From Mesorhizobium loti (lineage in GTDB: Bacteria; Pseudomonadota; Alphaproteobacteria; Rhizobiales; Rhizobiaceae), in the NCBI GenBank assembly GCA_002356515.1, contig AP017606.1:230704-294703 (forward strand): DNA of 64,000 nucleotides, written 5' to 3'. Of the stretch, positions 17,693-26,176 are shown in pieces. The first letter of the stretch is position 1. Every line of letters begins with the position of its first letter. The notes under the pieces are model-generated. The model was not told the origin of the DNA. It saw nothing but the letters and a program-made list of their open reading frames with translations, and made no database searches. The translations under genes were made by a program, and so were the position numbers.

Positions 17693-19001
17693 CCCCACCA
17701 CGTCGACCAGCGCCACTTCCGGCCCGAATTCCAATCTTCGGAAGGGCGAGGCTGGCGGGCTGCTGATCACGAACATTGCGGAACTAACACCCCTCGATGA
17801 ATTCGGGCCGGGTCCTCAGAGAGGTGGCCTGAAACACCTAAAGTCGATCAGGAACGCTGCAATCCATGTCGTTGACGGACGGATAAGGGATTTTGGGCCT
17901 GCCGAACGAGTGGCGGTCGGATTGCCGAAGGGAGCAGAGCCTAGAGTTCTTGATGCAGCCGGAGGCGCGGTGGTACCTGGTTTCGTCGACTGCCATACCC
18001 ACCTGCTCTATAGCGGTTCGCGGGCCGACGAGTACCCAATGCGGGTCGCGGGCGCTAGTTATGGCGAAATTAGTTCCAGGGGCGGCGGCGTCACCCGCAC
18101 AATTCGCGAAAGCAGTGACGCAACCTCAAGCGAACTCAAGCAGGCGTTGACGGTACGGCTGGCGAAGGCGTTGCTGAATGGGACAACGACTGCGGAGATC
18201 AAAACCGGTTACTGGGTCGACCCGGAAGGAGAAGGCGCGGCGCTGGGTATCATCGCCGAAGTCTCAGCGTCTCAGCCAGTCGATCTCGTTCAGACGTTCC
18301 ATGTCGCGTTGGGCACGCCGGCACGATTTGGTGGAGCTGGGGAATATGCCAGATACGTCATCGACTACGTTCTACCGTCCGTTGCCTCCCATGCACGCTT
18401 CTGCGACGTCGTTTGCGATGTCGGGGCCTTCTCGCACGATGAGGCGCGGCAAATATTGCACGCAGCGGGCAGGCGCGGTTTAAACTTCAAGATTCACGCC
18501 GATGAATTTTCCGCCGCCGGCGGTGCCGAACTCGCAGCTGAGCTTGGCGCTGTTTCAGCCGATCATTTATGCTTCCTGGGAAAAGACACTGCCCAAACGC
18601 TGGCCAAGGCACAAACGGTTGCCGTCTTGCTTCCGGCGACGTGTCACTATCTGCTTGCTCCCAAGTTCGCGGACGCCCGCCACCTCATTGACGGCGGAGT
18701 AGCGATAGCGCTCGGGACAGATCATGGGCCAGGCAGTCCGACCCTTTCAATGCCGTTCGTCATGGGTCTGGCATGTTCCTGGTTGCGAATGGATCCGGCC
18801 GAGGCGCTGGTCGCGGCGACGTGTAACGCCGCCCACGCCATCGGAGCCGCCTCAACTGCGGGCCAAATAGCGATCGGGCGCCCAGCGGACCTGGTGGTCC
18901 TAAAGACGCCGACCTATCGAGATCTAGCATATTTGATCGACCAAAACTTGATCCGATACACCCTTAAGGACGGCGCTGTCTTCGGCAAGCACATAAAATA
19001 A
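17682..19001 (+). CDS. Imidazolonepropionase-like amidohydrolase
   Basis: 439 residues, amidohydrolase superfamily, closest in pattern to HutI. The HxH metal site is in VDCHTHLLYSGSRADEY; the substrate loop is ISSRGGGVTRTIRES; further ligands are His in TFHVALGTP, His in FKIHADEFSAAGG and Asp in LGTDHGPGS. TTG at 17682 has GGGAG 7 nt upstream and overlaps the M24 stop by 11 bp. The first 25 residues (Asn/Thr/Ser/Pro-rich) are not family-like, so the true start could be later. No other hut genes are present, so it probably opens a related cyclic amide in this pathway rather than serving histidine breakdown. Confidence 0.8.
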   Translation: MPNNPTTSTSATSGPNSNLRKGEAGGLLITNIAELTPLDEFGPGPQRGGLKHLKSIRNAAIHVVDGRIRDFGPAERVAVGLPKGAEPRVLDAAGGAVVPGFVDCHTHLLYSGSRADEYPMRVAGASYGEISSRGGGVTRTIRESSDATSSELKQALTVRLAKALLNGTTTAEIKTGYWVDPEGEGAALGIIAEVSASQPVDLVQTFHVALGTPARFGGAGEYARYVIDYVLPSVASHARFCDVVCDVGAFSHDEARQILHAAGRRGLNFKIHADEFSAAGGAELAAELGAVSADHLCFLGKDTAQTLAKAQTVAVLLPATCHYLLAPKFADARHLIDGGVAIALGTDHGPGSPTLSMPFVMGLACSWLRMDPAEALVAATCNAAHAIGAASTAGQIAIGRPADLVVLKTPTYRDLAYLIDQNLIRYTLKDGAVFGKHIK

Positions 19002-19024
19002 CAACTTCAACAAAGGGGAATAAA

Positions 19025-19279
19025 GTGGCCGTGCTGCTGCCCGTAACCCACCACTACAAATTGGCTCGTAAGCTGCCTGACAGGCGAACGCTGATCGAGG
19101 ACGGGGTCGCTGTGCCGCCTGTGCTCTTGGCCCTCGAAGAGGCGGCCGGCTGCCAAAAAATAGGACGGCCCGCCGATTTCGTCGTCCTTGAGGCTGAGTC
19201 ATATCGAGAGAATCCCATGCTTGATCGACCATCTGCTGGTCAAAACCACAATCAAGAAGGGAAAGTCTACCTGAACTGA
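19025..19279 (+). pseudogene. Internally deleted C-terminal remnant of a second hutI-like gene
   Basis: The 84-codon frame reads VAVLLPVTHHYKLARKLPDR...LIEDGVAV, then after a gap GRPADFVVLEAESYRENPML. Both parts align in order with the C-terminal third of the preceding amidohydrolase (VAVLLPATCHYLLAPKFADA...; GRPADLVVLKTPTYRDLAYL), but the section with the catalytic GTDHGPGS is deleted. A ribosome-site-like AAGGGG precedes the GTG. It lies 23 bp after the intact gene. A partial tandem duplication that has decayed is the simplest reading. Confidence 0.7.
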
Positions 19280-19308
19280 CCTCAGTTCAGGCAACCTGGG
19301 AGGAAAAT

Positions 19309-20370
19309 ATGAAGAATATAGGAACGATCTCGAAGACTTCAATTGGAGCAATCGTGGCTACTCTGCTGCTCCATGTCTCGCATGCGCAGAGCCAAGAGAC
19401 GCTTACGATTTCTGCTTCGGGGGGGTCATACGACGCCTGCGTCAAGGCAGCCTATCTTGACGGGTGGGAGAAAGAGACAGGCATTAAAGTCGTTGTAGGC
19501 GGTGGGGCATGGGACCTCGGTGTTTGGCGGGCACAGCAGGAGACGGGGAAGACCGAGTGGGACGTTGCCACATCGGACCCCGGCCAGTTGCGCCAGCTGG
19601 TCCAAAATGGGTGGGTCATGCCGATTGATCCAGAACTCCCTAATAAAAATGGAGGCCTCGTCGATTTTCCGGGCCTCGTGCCCAAGTTTGATGGCAAAAT
19701 CTATGCTCTACCCACCGAAATTTTCTCGACTGTCGTCACCTACAATTCCAAGGCATTTAAGGGTGACAAGCCCAAGACCTGGGCTGATGTCTTCAATGCC
19801 GAAAAGTACCCAGGCAAACGTTTGTTTTCCAACGTCCCCGTCGACTTCGGAGTGCTGGAAGTTGCCCTTCTGGCCGACGGGGTCGCGCCTGAAAATCTCT
19901 ACCCACTGGATGTAGACCGTGCGCTGAAGAAGTTGGACTCTATCAAGAGCGACATCCTTTGGTATGATTTTGGAACTCAGCAAGTCGCGCTTTTGCAACA
20001 AGGCGACGCAGTGATCGGGGCCGGCTGGGACGGCCGAGTGAAAGCCCTTCAGCGAGACGGCGGTACGATCGAATTCTCCACTGAGCAGGCGATCGTTAAA
20101 CCGGATCTTTGGATTCTGCCAAAGGGGGGCAATTCCGAACTCGGAGCTCGTTTTCTTGCCTTCATCGACAACCCTGAACGACAGGCCAAATTCGCAACCT
20201 GCATCGGCTACGCTCCAGCCCTTCGTAAGGCGTACGACCTGCTGCCTGCCGATCAGAAGTTCACTGTCGACCCGAATAATCTGAAGGGCGTCGTCGTGTG
20301 GAACGACGAATATTGGGCAAAAAACGCACGGGACGTCACCGCGCGCTTTAATGAATGGCTCACCAAGTAG
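19309..20370 (+). CDS. Polyamine-type ABC transporter, periplasmic binding protein (region 1)
   Basis: 353 residues, PotD/PotF-like extracellular solute-binding family. A Sec signal peptide ends near residue 29 (GAIVATLLLHVSHAQSQ), followed by LTISASGGSYDACVKAAYLD, KTEWDVATSDPGQLRQLVQN, YALPTEIFSTVVTYNSKAF and the C-terminal FLAFIDNPERQAKFATCIGY. ATG at 19309 has GGGAGG 6 nt upstream. It captures a cationic or amide-containing substrate in the periplasm for the permeases downstream; whether this is a polyamine is unknown. Its stop codon is inside a hairpin (20367-20388), suggesting differential mRNA stability relative to the ATPase gene. Confidence 0.88.
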   Translation: MKNIGTISKTSIGAIVATLLLHVSHAQSQETLTISASGGSYDACVKAAYLDGWEKETGIKVVVGGGAWDLGVWRAQQETGKTEWDVATSDPGQLRQLVQNGWVMPIDPELPNKNGGLVDFPGLVPKFDGKIYALPTEIFSTVVTYNSKAFKGDKPKTWADVFNAEKYPGKRLFSNVPVDFGVLEVALLADGVAPENLYPLDVDRALKKLDSIKSDILWYDFGTQQVALLQQGDAVIGAGWDGRVKALQRDGGTIEFSTEQAIVKPDLWILPKGGNSELGARFLAFIDNPERQAKFATCIGYAPALRKAYDLLPADQKFTVDPNNLKGVVVWNDEYWAKNARDVTARFNEWLTK

Positions 20371-20388
20371 GCGAGTTCGATCGCCTAC
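20367..20388 (+). terminator. Intercistronic hairpin after the binding-protein gene
   Basis: GTAGGCGA, loop GTTCGA, TCGCCTAC: a perfect 8-bp stem that includes the TAG stop of the binding-protein gene, 29 bp before the ATPase start. There is no U-run, so partial termination or protection of the upstream mRNA from 3' exonucleases is likelier than full termination. Region 2 has a hairpin at the same place. Confidence 0.6.
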
Positions 20389-20417
20389 GGTCGATAGCAA
20401 GCAATGAGGTAACAATC

Positions 20418-21518
20418 GTGTCCAACGCCAGTAAGGATTGCGGGTCGCCACCCGCAATCCAGATCAGCCGACTGAAGAAGTGCTATGGCGCAGTGGAAGT
20501 GTTGCGAGGTCTCGACCTTGTAATTCCGGAAGGTTCCTACACAACCTTTCTTGGGCCGAGCGGTTCTGGAAAAACGACCCTCCTCAGGATTATCGCTGGT
20601 TTTGCCAGTGTTAGTGAGGGGACAGTCAGCATTTCAGGTGTCGACGTAACCGACAGAGCTGCCCGCGCCAGGGATGTCGGCATGGTCTTCCAAAACTATG
20701 CCCTTTTCCCCCATCTCACGGCGAGAGAAAATGTTGAGTACCCGCTTAAAGTCCGCAGGTTGCCGCGCGAGGAGCGACGCCGACGTGCGTTGGAATACCT
20801 AGAGCGGGTGCACCTGTCAGAGTGGGCCGATCGCTATCCGCGCGAGTTGTCCGGTGGACAACAGCAGCGCGTGGCTTTGGCACGCAGCCTGGTTTACCGA
20901 CCCAAGCTTCTGTTGCTCGATGAGCCCCTGAGCGCGCTCGATAAACATTTACGCGGGCAGATGCAGGACTTCCTGAAGGAGTTGCAACGAGACCTCGGCA
21001 TTACCTTTGTTCACGTTACGCACGATCAGTCTGAGGCTCTGGCGCTTTCATCGCTGGTGGTCATTATGCGTGATGGTCGACTGGAGCAGGTGGGATCACC
21101 CGAGCAGATCTATCTTGAACCGAATTCTCGCTTTGTAGCGGGCTTCATCGGCAACAGCAACATCGTGTGTTGCTCCGTCACTGCTCGCAATGGGCGGCTC
21201 GCAACGGTCAAGCTCGGGGATGGGACGGAGGTCGGTGTTCCCATTCCGGCAGGTGTTACTGAGCGGCTTGGTGTGGGCGAAAAATCGCTTCTCTTATTAC
21301 GACCGGAGAAAGCCGAGACTGGCTACCGTATCGATACGAGCGTGGTCGCCATGTCCGGGCCGGTGTTGAGCACGACCTTCATGGGTACGCACTACCAGGT
21401 GGTTTTTTCGACCCGGCATGGGGAAATCACAGCTCACCTGAACAACGACTATGCGCCTGGCCAATCAGTAGACGTTGCCTGGCGCGCCGGAAATCTAATC
21501 GTTCTGCCAGCGGGTTGA
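20418..21518 (+). CDS. Polyamine-type ABC transporter ATPase (region 1)
   Basis: 366 residues from the GTG at 20418, which has GAGG 8 nt upstream; the longer frame from 20355 would overlap the previous gene and its hairpin. Walker A is GPSGSGKTT, Q-loop MVFQNYALFPH, signature LSGGQQQRVALARSL, Walker B LLLLDEPLSALD, switch His in VTHDQSEA. A C-terminal TOBE-like regulatory domain of about 110 residues follows, as in PotA/FbpC. It energises uptake through the two permeases at 21524 and 24868. Confidence 0.92.
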   Translation: MSNASKDCGSPPAIQISRLKKCYGAVEVLRGLDLVIPEGSYTTFLGPSGSGKTTLLRIIAGFASVSEGTVSISGVDVTDRAARARDVGMVFQNYALFPHLTARENVEYPLKVRRLPREERRRRALEYLERVHLSEWADRYPRELSGGQQQRVALARSLVYRPKLLLLDEPLSALDKHLRGQMQDFLKELQRDLGITFVHVTHDQSEALALSSLVVIMRDGRLEQVGSPEQIYLEPNSRFVAGFIGNSNIVCCSVTARNGRLATVKLGDGTEVGVPIPAGVTERLGVGEKSLLLLRPEKAETGYRIDTSVVAMSGPVLSTTFMGTHYQVVFSTRHGEITAHLNNDYAPGQSVDVAWRAGNLIVLPAG

Positions 21519-21523
21519 TTGCC

Positions 21524-22354
21524 ATGCCAGCTCACCGGATCAAAATCAATCCGATAGTTCTCGCCGCTGCCCCCGGAATTGCTCTGCTCGTCATCTTCTT
21601 TGCCATTCCGCTCGCCAACTTAACAGTTCGCAGTCTCACAGACCCAGAGTTTGGCTTGGGTAACTATAAAGCGGTACTAGGGTCCCAGACTTACCTCCGA
21701 GTGGGGTGGCGCACCATCTGGATATCCTTCCTTGCAATGTCCGGGTGCGTCCTCATCGGCACGCCCGTTGCCTATGCAATTGCCCATTCGAAGCGTCGCG
21801 CCTTGGTCGTCGCTACCCTCGCCGTGTTGGGGCTCTCGTTTCTCACGAGTTCGCTCATACGCGCGTTCGCCTGGATGATCTTGTTCGGAGCACAGGGGCC
21901 GATCGTGGCAATTCTCAACGCAGCCGGGCTGGATGTACATACCCTCCTCGCAACCCAGGTAGCAGTGGTTGTCGGCATGATTCATTTCCTGCTTCCTATC
22001 TACGCGCTGACCGCTTTCGCGGGATTTCGCAACATGCCCTTTGATCTGGTGGTAGCAGCTGAAGGTCTTGGCGCATCGCGCTGGTACGCGCTGCGTACCG
22101 TTTATTTTCCGCTTGCGCTGCCCTCCATCATCAACGCCGGGTCACTAGTCTTTGTGATTGCGCTGGGATTCTTCATCACCCCTGCGCTCCTTGGCGGTCC
22201 AAGCGAAATGATGCTGGGGCAGTTGATCGCCATCAGCATATCGAAGTTCGGTGATTTCGGCTTTGCGGCGGCGGCCGGCGTCCTGCTGATGGTGATTACA
22301 CTTTTCTTGCTCAGTGCGGTGCAGTGGGTCTTCAGGGCGGGGCAAAGACAATGA
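21524..22354 (+). CDS. ABC transporter permease, PotB-like (region 1)
   Basis: About 276 residues from the ATG at 21524 (a TTG at 21515, overlapping the ATPase stop, is the alternative). Six hydrophobic segments with the inner-membrane EAA loop visible as VVAAEGLGASRWYALRTVYFPLALPS. PotB-type features are an N-terminal membrane helix (VLAAAPGIALLVIFFAIPLA) and a C-terminal pair. Its last four bases (ATGA) overlap the start of the Gfo/Idh gene. The partner permease is not next to it but two genes later, so enzyme genes are interleaved with the transporter genes. Confidence 0.88.
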   Translation: MPAHRIKINPIVLAAAPGIALLVIFFAIPLANLTVRSLTDPEFGLGNYKAVLGSQTYLRVGWRTIWISFLAMSGCVLIGTPVAYAIAHSKRRALVVATLAVLGLSFLTSSLIRAFAWMILFGAQGPIVAILNAAGLDVHTLLATQVAVVVGMIHFLLPIYALTAFAGFRNMPFDLVVAAEGLGASRWYALRTVYFPLALPSIINAGSLVFVIALGFFITPALLGGPSEMMLGQLIAISISKFGDFGFAAAAGVLLMVITLFLLSAVQWVFRAGQRQ

Positions 22355-23481
22355 GTTCGAAACATATTCGGCTCGGCATCGTGGGGGCCGGCCTTTGGGC
22401 TGCGCGAGCACATCTGCCGGCATTTGCCCGCATCGGCGGAGTTAAGATCGTCGGCATCGCGGACCCCAATACCGATCGAGCGCGGGAGCTTGCCAGCCGT
22501 TTTGGTATACCCAGCGTCTACGACAATCACGAAGACCTGCTCGCCGGCGGTGTGGACGCCGTCACGATTGCTGTGCCTGTTGACCAGCATTTCCAGATAG
22601 CGTCTGCGGCGCTGCGCCGGGGGGTGCATGTACTGTGCGAAAAGCCACTGGCGCGCACGGTTGACGAAGCTGCGACACTGAAGGAGATGGCCGGGTCAGC
22701 CGGAGTGGTTGATTGCATGGGCTTTATGTTGCGCTTCAGCCCAGCCTTCCTTCAGTTGCAGGAGCTGCTTGAAAGTGGTGCTGTGGGTCCAATTCACAGC
22801 ATCCTTTACCATTCGCATTTTGCTCAGTTCTTCGATCCGCAGACGCCCTGCCACTGGACAATGAACGCCGAACGCACCGGCGGCGGCGTGTCAGTCGAAT
22901 ACGGCTGCCATGGTCTGGACCTCGCTCGATCCGTGGCCGGAGATATTACAGAATTGTGCGCCAATGCACGCACGCTTGTTCCCGAACGGCCGGATGTCGG
23001 AGGCGCCATGCAGAAGGTCGACGTGGATGAAGTCTGCTCCTGGCTTGCCAACTTTTCCGGAGGGGCGGAGGGCCTATTCCACGTCAGCTGGAGTTCCAGT
23101 CTTAGCTTTGGCGTCGAGTTCGCGGTCTTCGGTCAGAAAGGAGCTTTAGGCTGGCGCAAGACCGAAAGCTGGCCGTTTTGCCAGGTTCTGTCAAGTATCG
23201 ATCCCACGCGAGAGATGCAGCCGATCGAGATCGACCGGCGCTATACCGACCGTGTCGGTTGGGCGGAATCGTGGCGTGCTTGCTTCATGAGCGGCCTCGC
23301 CCATCAGTTCACCGCCGAGATCGCAGGGGCTCCTAGGCGCTCTCCGGGCTTTCACGACGGACTCGAAAGCCAGCGCGCCCTTAAAGCCATCGGCATTTCG
23401 CTCGCGGAACGGAGGTGGGTGAGCCTTGACGAAACCTCGGCGAGGTCGCGGGCCGATGAACGCAAATCGGGGATCCTCTGA
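22351..23481 (+). CDS. Gfo/Idh/MocA-family NAD(P)-dependent oxidoreductase (region 1)
   Basis: 376 residues from the ATG at 22351, which overlaps the permease stop. Rossmann fold LGIVGAGLWAARAHLPAF, then VDAVTIAVPVDQHFQIASAA and the family lysine motif LCEKPLARTVDEA, a GGGVSVEYGCHGLDLAR substrate-site segment with its catalytic-type His, and the C-terminal beta-sheet domain. These enzymes oxidise or reduce sugars, inositols or amino-acid derivatives with NAD(P). It sits between the transporter and the MmgE/PrpD gene (stop and start share one base, TGATG), so it belongs to the same catabolic operon. Confidence 0.88.
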   Translation: MSSKHIRLGIVGAGLWAARAHLPAFARIGGVKIVGIADPNTDRARELASRFGIPSVYDNHEDLLAGGVDAVTIAVPVDQHFQIASAALRRGVHVLCEKPLARTVDEAATLKEMAGSAGVVDCMGFMLRFSPAFLQLQELLESGAVGPIHSILYHSHFAQFFDPQTPCHWTMNAERTGGGVSVEYGCHGLDLARSVAGDITELCANARTLVPERPDVGGAMQKVDVDEVCSWLANFSGGAEGLFHVSWSSSLSFGVEFAVFGQKGALGWRKTESWPFCQVLSSIDPTREMQPIEIDRRYTDRVGWAESWRACFMSGLAHQFTAEIAGAPRRSPGFHDGLESQRALKAIGISLAERRWVSLDETSARSRADERKSGIL

Positions 23482-24821
23482 TGTGGTCGGCGGAAAAATT
23501 GGCGGGCCTCATCACCGAATTTGATCCTTCGGTCATTTCGCAGGCCACGCGTGGAAAGGTATCCGATCTGGTCATTGACGTCGTTGGCGCCGCCGCGGCC
23601 GGGGCTCGCACCGAGGCCGCCGCTGCAACCCGCGCCGTGTGCCAAGGCCTCTTCTTTCCCGGCTTGGCACTGTGCTGGTTCACTGACAAAAGGCTCTCAC
23701 CTGCCGCCGCTGCGTTTGCAAATAGCGCGGCTGCAGTTGCCCTCGACATTGATGATGGACACCGGCGAGCGATCGGGCATCCGGGTGCGGCAATCATTCC
23801 GGCCATGATCGCTGAAGCGGAAGCACGCGGCGCGAGTTCCGAGGAGCTGCTCGCCGCGATCGTTGTCGGATATGAGGCTGGCATCCGTGTCGCCTCAGCC
23901 CAGTCCAACAGACAGGATAGCCGCCTCTATGCGACGGGGCGGTGGGCACCTGTCGCAGTTGCTGCGGGGCTTGGCTTTCTCCGCCGCCTCGACAGGGCGA
24001 GCGTTGCGCAGGCCTTGGCGATAGCCGCGACCCATCGCCCAGCGCAACTGCCAAGTGGGACCAGCAAACAGCTAGGACACGCTAAGGAGGGCATAGCTTG
24101 GGCTTCCTTCACCGGCTTCGTGGCGGTCGACCTTGCACAGAATGGATTCACTGCATCGCTCGACATCTTCGATATACCAGAGCTTTTCGATGGGAGCGCA
24201 TTGGATCGCGACTGGGGAGAGGTGATCGAGATCGATCGCACCTACACCAAGCCCTATTCGTGTTGCAGATGGATTCACGCAGCCATTGATGCTCTGCGCA
24301 TTATCATGGATCGCGAGGCGGTGCTGGCACGTGATATCTCCCGCGTGGAGGTCCATACGATCGGACCCGCGGTCCGATTGAACAACAAACCGGATCCATC
24401 GGCACATTTCGAGGCCCAGTTCAGTGTTCCATTCTGCCTTGCGGTGGCAGCGATTGAAGGAAGCAATGCCCTGGTCCTGCCCGATCCTGCCGTCCTTCAC
24501 CGATCGGATCTCATCAGCTTCGCGCGGAAGGTCGACCTAAGGATCGATCCCGAACTCGACGCCCTTTTTCCGGCTCGGACTAGCGCCCGGTTGGTCGTGG
24601 AGACGCGATCAGGCGTCTATGAACACCAAGTCGACTTCCCAAAGGGAGAGCCAGACAACGCAATGACCCGCTCCGAACTCTTGGAGAAATTTGAGCGGCT
24701 CTGCACTTTTGGTCACGGTCCTTCCAAAGCAGCCCGGCTTGCTACTGCCTTCGCTATCCTAGACGATAGGACACTTGACAATGTCACTCAGCACATCTCC
24801 GAAATTATCCTACCAACATGA
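23481..24821 (+). CDS. MmgE/PrpD-family protein (region 1)
   Basis: 446 residues with the MmgE/PrpD layout: N-terminal all-helical domain with ANSAAAVALDIDDGHRRAIG and HPGAAIIPAMIAEAEARGAS, GYEAGIRVASA, then a smaller alpha/beta domain starting near YTKPYSCCRWIHAAIDAL. The family includes 2-methylcitrate dehydratase, aconitate decarboxylase and iminodisuccinate epimerase; the HPGAAIIP and YxxCRW segments are substrate-pocket regions in those enzymes. Which reaction is catalysed here cannot be told. A paralogue with the same motifs is at 47020-48393, next to the same companion genes, so this family is a constant part of the module. Confidence 0.85.
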   Translation: MWSAEKLAGLITEFDPSVISQATRGKVSDLVIDVVGAAAAGARTEAAAATRAVCQGLFFPGLALCWFTDKRLSPAAAAFANSAAAVALDIDDGHRRAIGHPGAAIIPAMIAEAEARGASSEELLAAIVVGYEAGIRVASAQSNRQDSRLYATGRWAPVAVAAGLGFLRRLDRASVAQALAIAATHRPAQLPSGTSKQLGHAKEGIAWASFTGFVAVDLAQNGFTASLDIFDIPELFDGSALDRDWGEVIEIDRTYTKPYSCCRWIHAAIDALRIIMDREAVLARDISRVEVHTIGPAVRLNNKPDPSAHFEAQFSVPFCLAVAAIEGSNALVLPDPAVLHRSDLISFARKVDLRIDPELDALFPARTSARLVVETRSGVYEHQVDFPKGEPDNAMTRSELLEKFERLCTFGHGPSKAARLATAFAILDDRTLDNVTQHISEIILPT

Positions 24822-24867
24822 ATCGGCCGACGGTTCGGAAGCTCTGCCAAACGCACGGAGAAAACCA

Positions 24868-25698
24868 ATGAGACGGTCGTTCGATGCAGAGGGATGGCGC
24901 GAGCGATTCCTGATCCTCTGGACGATCATGACAATTCTTTTCCTTTTGCTGCCGCTGTCCGTGATTGTCATTATGTCGTTTTCTGCAGGGCAGTTTCTCA
25001 CTATACCCAAGGAACTGTCACTTCGATGGTACCAAGAAGTGCTTACGAACGGGCAGTGGCGCCAAGCCGCTCTGAATTCTTTTTCAATAGCATTGCTCGC
25101 GGTTTCTATTGCACTTCCAGCCGGCCTCGGACTGGCGCTCGCGAACCATTACGCTCCACCTAGGTGGCGGGCATTCGTGAGGTCGGCGGCCGCAGGCCCT
25201 ATGATTGTCCCTGTCATCGTACTTGCTATCGCCCTTTTCTTCGTGCTGGCCAAACTCGGCGTTGTGGGGACGCGATTTGGTGTGGCGATTGGGCACGGCC
25301 TGCTCGTCATGCCATTTGTCTTCGTTTCCGTGTCCACCGCGCTCGAGTATTTCGATGATCAGCTTATCGAAGCTGCGGAGTCGCTTGGCGCGTCACGTTC
25401 TTACGCGTGGCGGACCGTCTTGCTTCCCTTTGTTGTCCCTGCAATCGTGGTGGGCGCGGCGCTGGCGTTCGTGAACTCGTTCGACGAAGCTGTCATTGCC
25501 ATTTTTGTCGGACAAGGCGGAACACTCACTATTCCGAGCTTGATGTGGCGTTCCATCAATCTCGAGATTACGCCCAGCATCGCCGCGGTCGCCTCTATGG
25601 TAACTGGGATTGGTATCCTGATCCAGGGTGCCGCGTTCTTGTGGCTTTGGCGCCGCTTGAGGGTAAGCGTGAAGCTTAGCCCGTCTGGCGCGACATAA
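24868..25698 (+). CDS. ABC transporter permease, PotC-like (region 1)
   Basis: 276 residues from the ATG at 24868 (GGAG 7 nt upstream); the open frame from 24775 runs inside the previous gene. The N-terminal helix (FLILWTIMTILFLLLPLSVI) and SFSAGQFLTIPKELSLRWYQ are typical of PotC-type permeases; the EAA loop is LIEAAESLGASRSYAWRTVL. It forms the second half of the membrane pore with the 21524 gene. It is the last gene of the operon. I see no clear terminator downstream. Confidence 0.88.
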   Translation: MRRSFDAEGWRERFLILWTIMTILFLLLPLSVIVIMSFSAGQFLTIPKELSLRWYQEVLTNGQWRQAALNSFSIALLAVSIALPAGLGLALANHYAPPRWRAFVRSAAAGPMIVPVIVLAIALFFVLAKLGVVGTRFGVAIGHGLLVMPFVFVSVSTALEYFDDQLIEAAESLGASRSYAWRTVLLPFVVPAIVVGAALAFVNSFDEAVIAIFVGQGGTLTIPSLMWRSINLEITPSIAAVASMVTGIGILIQGAAFLWLWRRLRVSVKLSPSGAT

Positions 25699-26176
25699 GA
25701 TGATGGGCTACGACCAGCAGCAACTGCATCTCGATTTTTTCGAGAAGCCTTGCGGCACGTCATGAAGCAGGGGCGTCGCCTTCCATTCATCAGCATCGCG
25801 CCAGCCCGCTCGGAAGCCAACGGAGCCGGTCCCGCAAAGCGTGCCCGTCATCACAGGCAACCTCTCCCAGGCAGGGCGCTGCACCGTCCTCACAAGCTGG
25901 AACCAACATAAGGACTAAGGACACCCAAGTCGCGAATTTCAGCCACTTGGCTACCGGTGAAGCCTTTCGATTGGATTGTAGCGATCATTTTGGCTTCCTC
26001 TTTCGGTCGGAGCGATTGCCTGCGCTGCGGCCGTTTGCATGTTGAACATTTGGCGGGTGAGAATCAGCGCGCAGCATCGACGCCACTGCGATGCTTAGAA
26101 GGGGCATTCACAATCAGCGGAGCAGCGGTCCGCGATAAATTGAAAGTGTCTTGTAGATCAGGCAGGGTTCCTTGGC
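25699..26176. other. Intergenic stretch without a recognised gene
   Basis: 478 bp between the convergent permease and AAA+ regulator genes. The longest open frames are antisense or lack ribosome sites and resemble no family I know. On the minus strand one stretch (25950-26050) reads MIATIQSKGFTGSQVAEIRD, which could be a decayed gene end but is not identifiable. Confidence 0.4.

Noticed and set aside
17682..19001. Histidine utilisation (hut) operon
   Set aside because: Only the hutI-like gene is present; hutH, hutU and hutG/F are absent, and the neighbours are M24, ABC transporter and MmgE/PrpD genes.
16538..25698. Ectoine degradation (eut/doe) cluster
   Set aside because: The M24 protein resembles EutD, but eutE-type deacetylase, ehu-type transporter and the AsnC-type regulator are absent.
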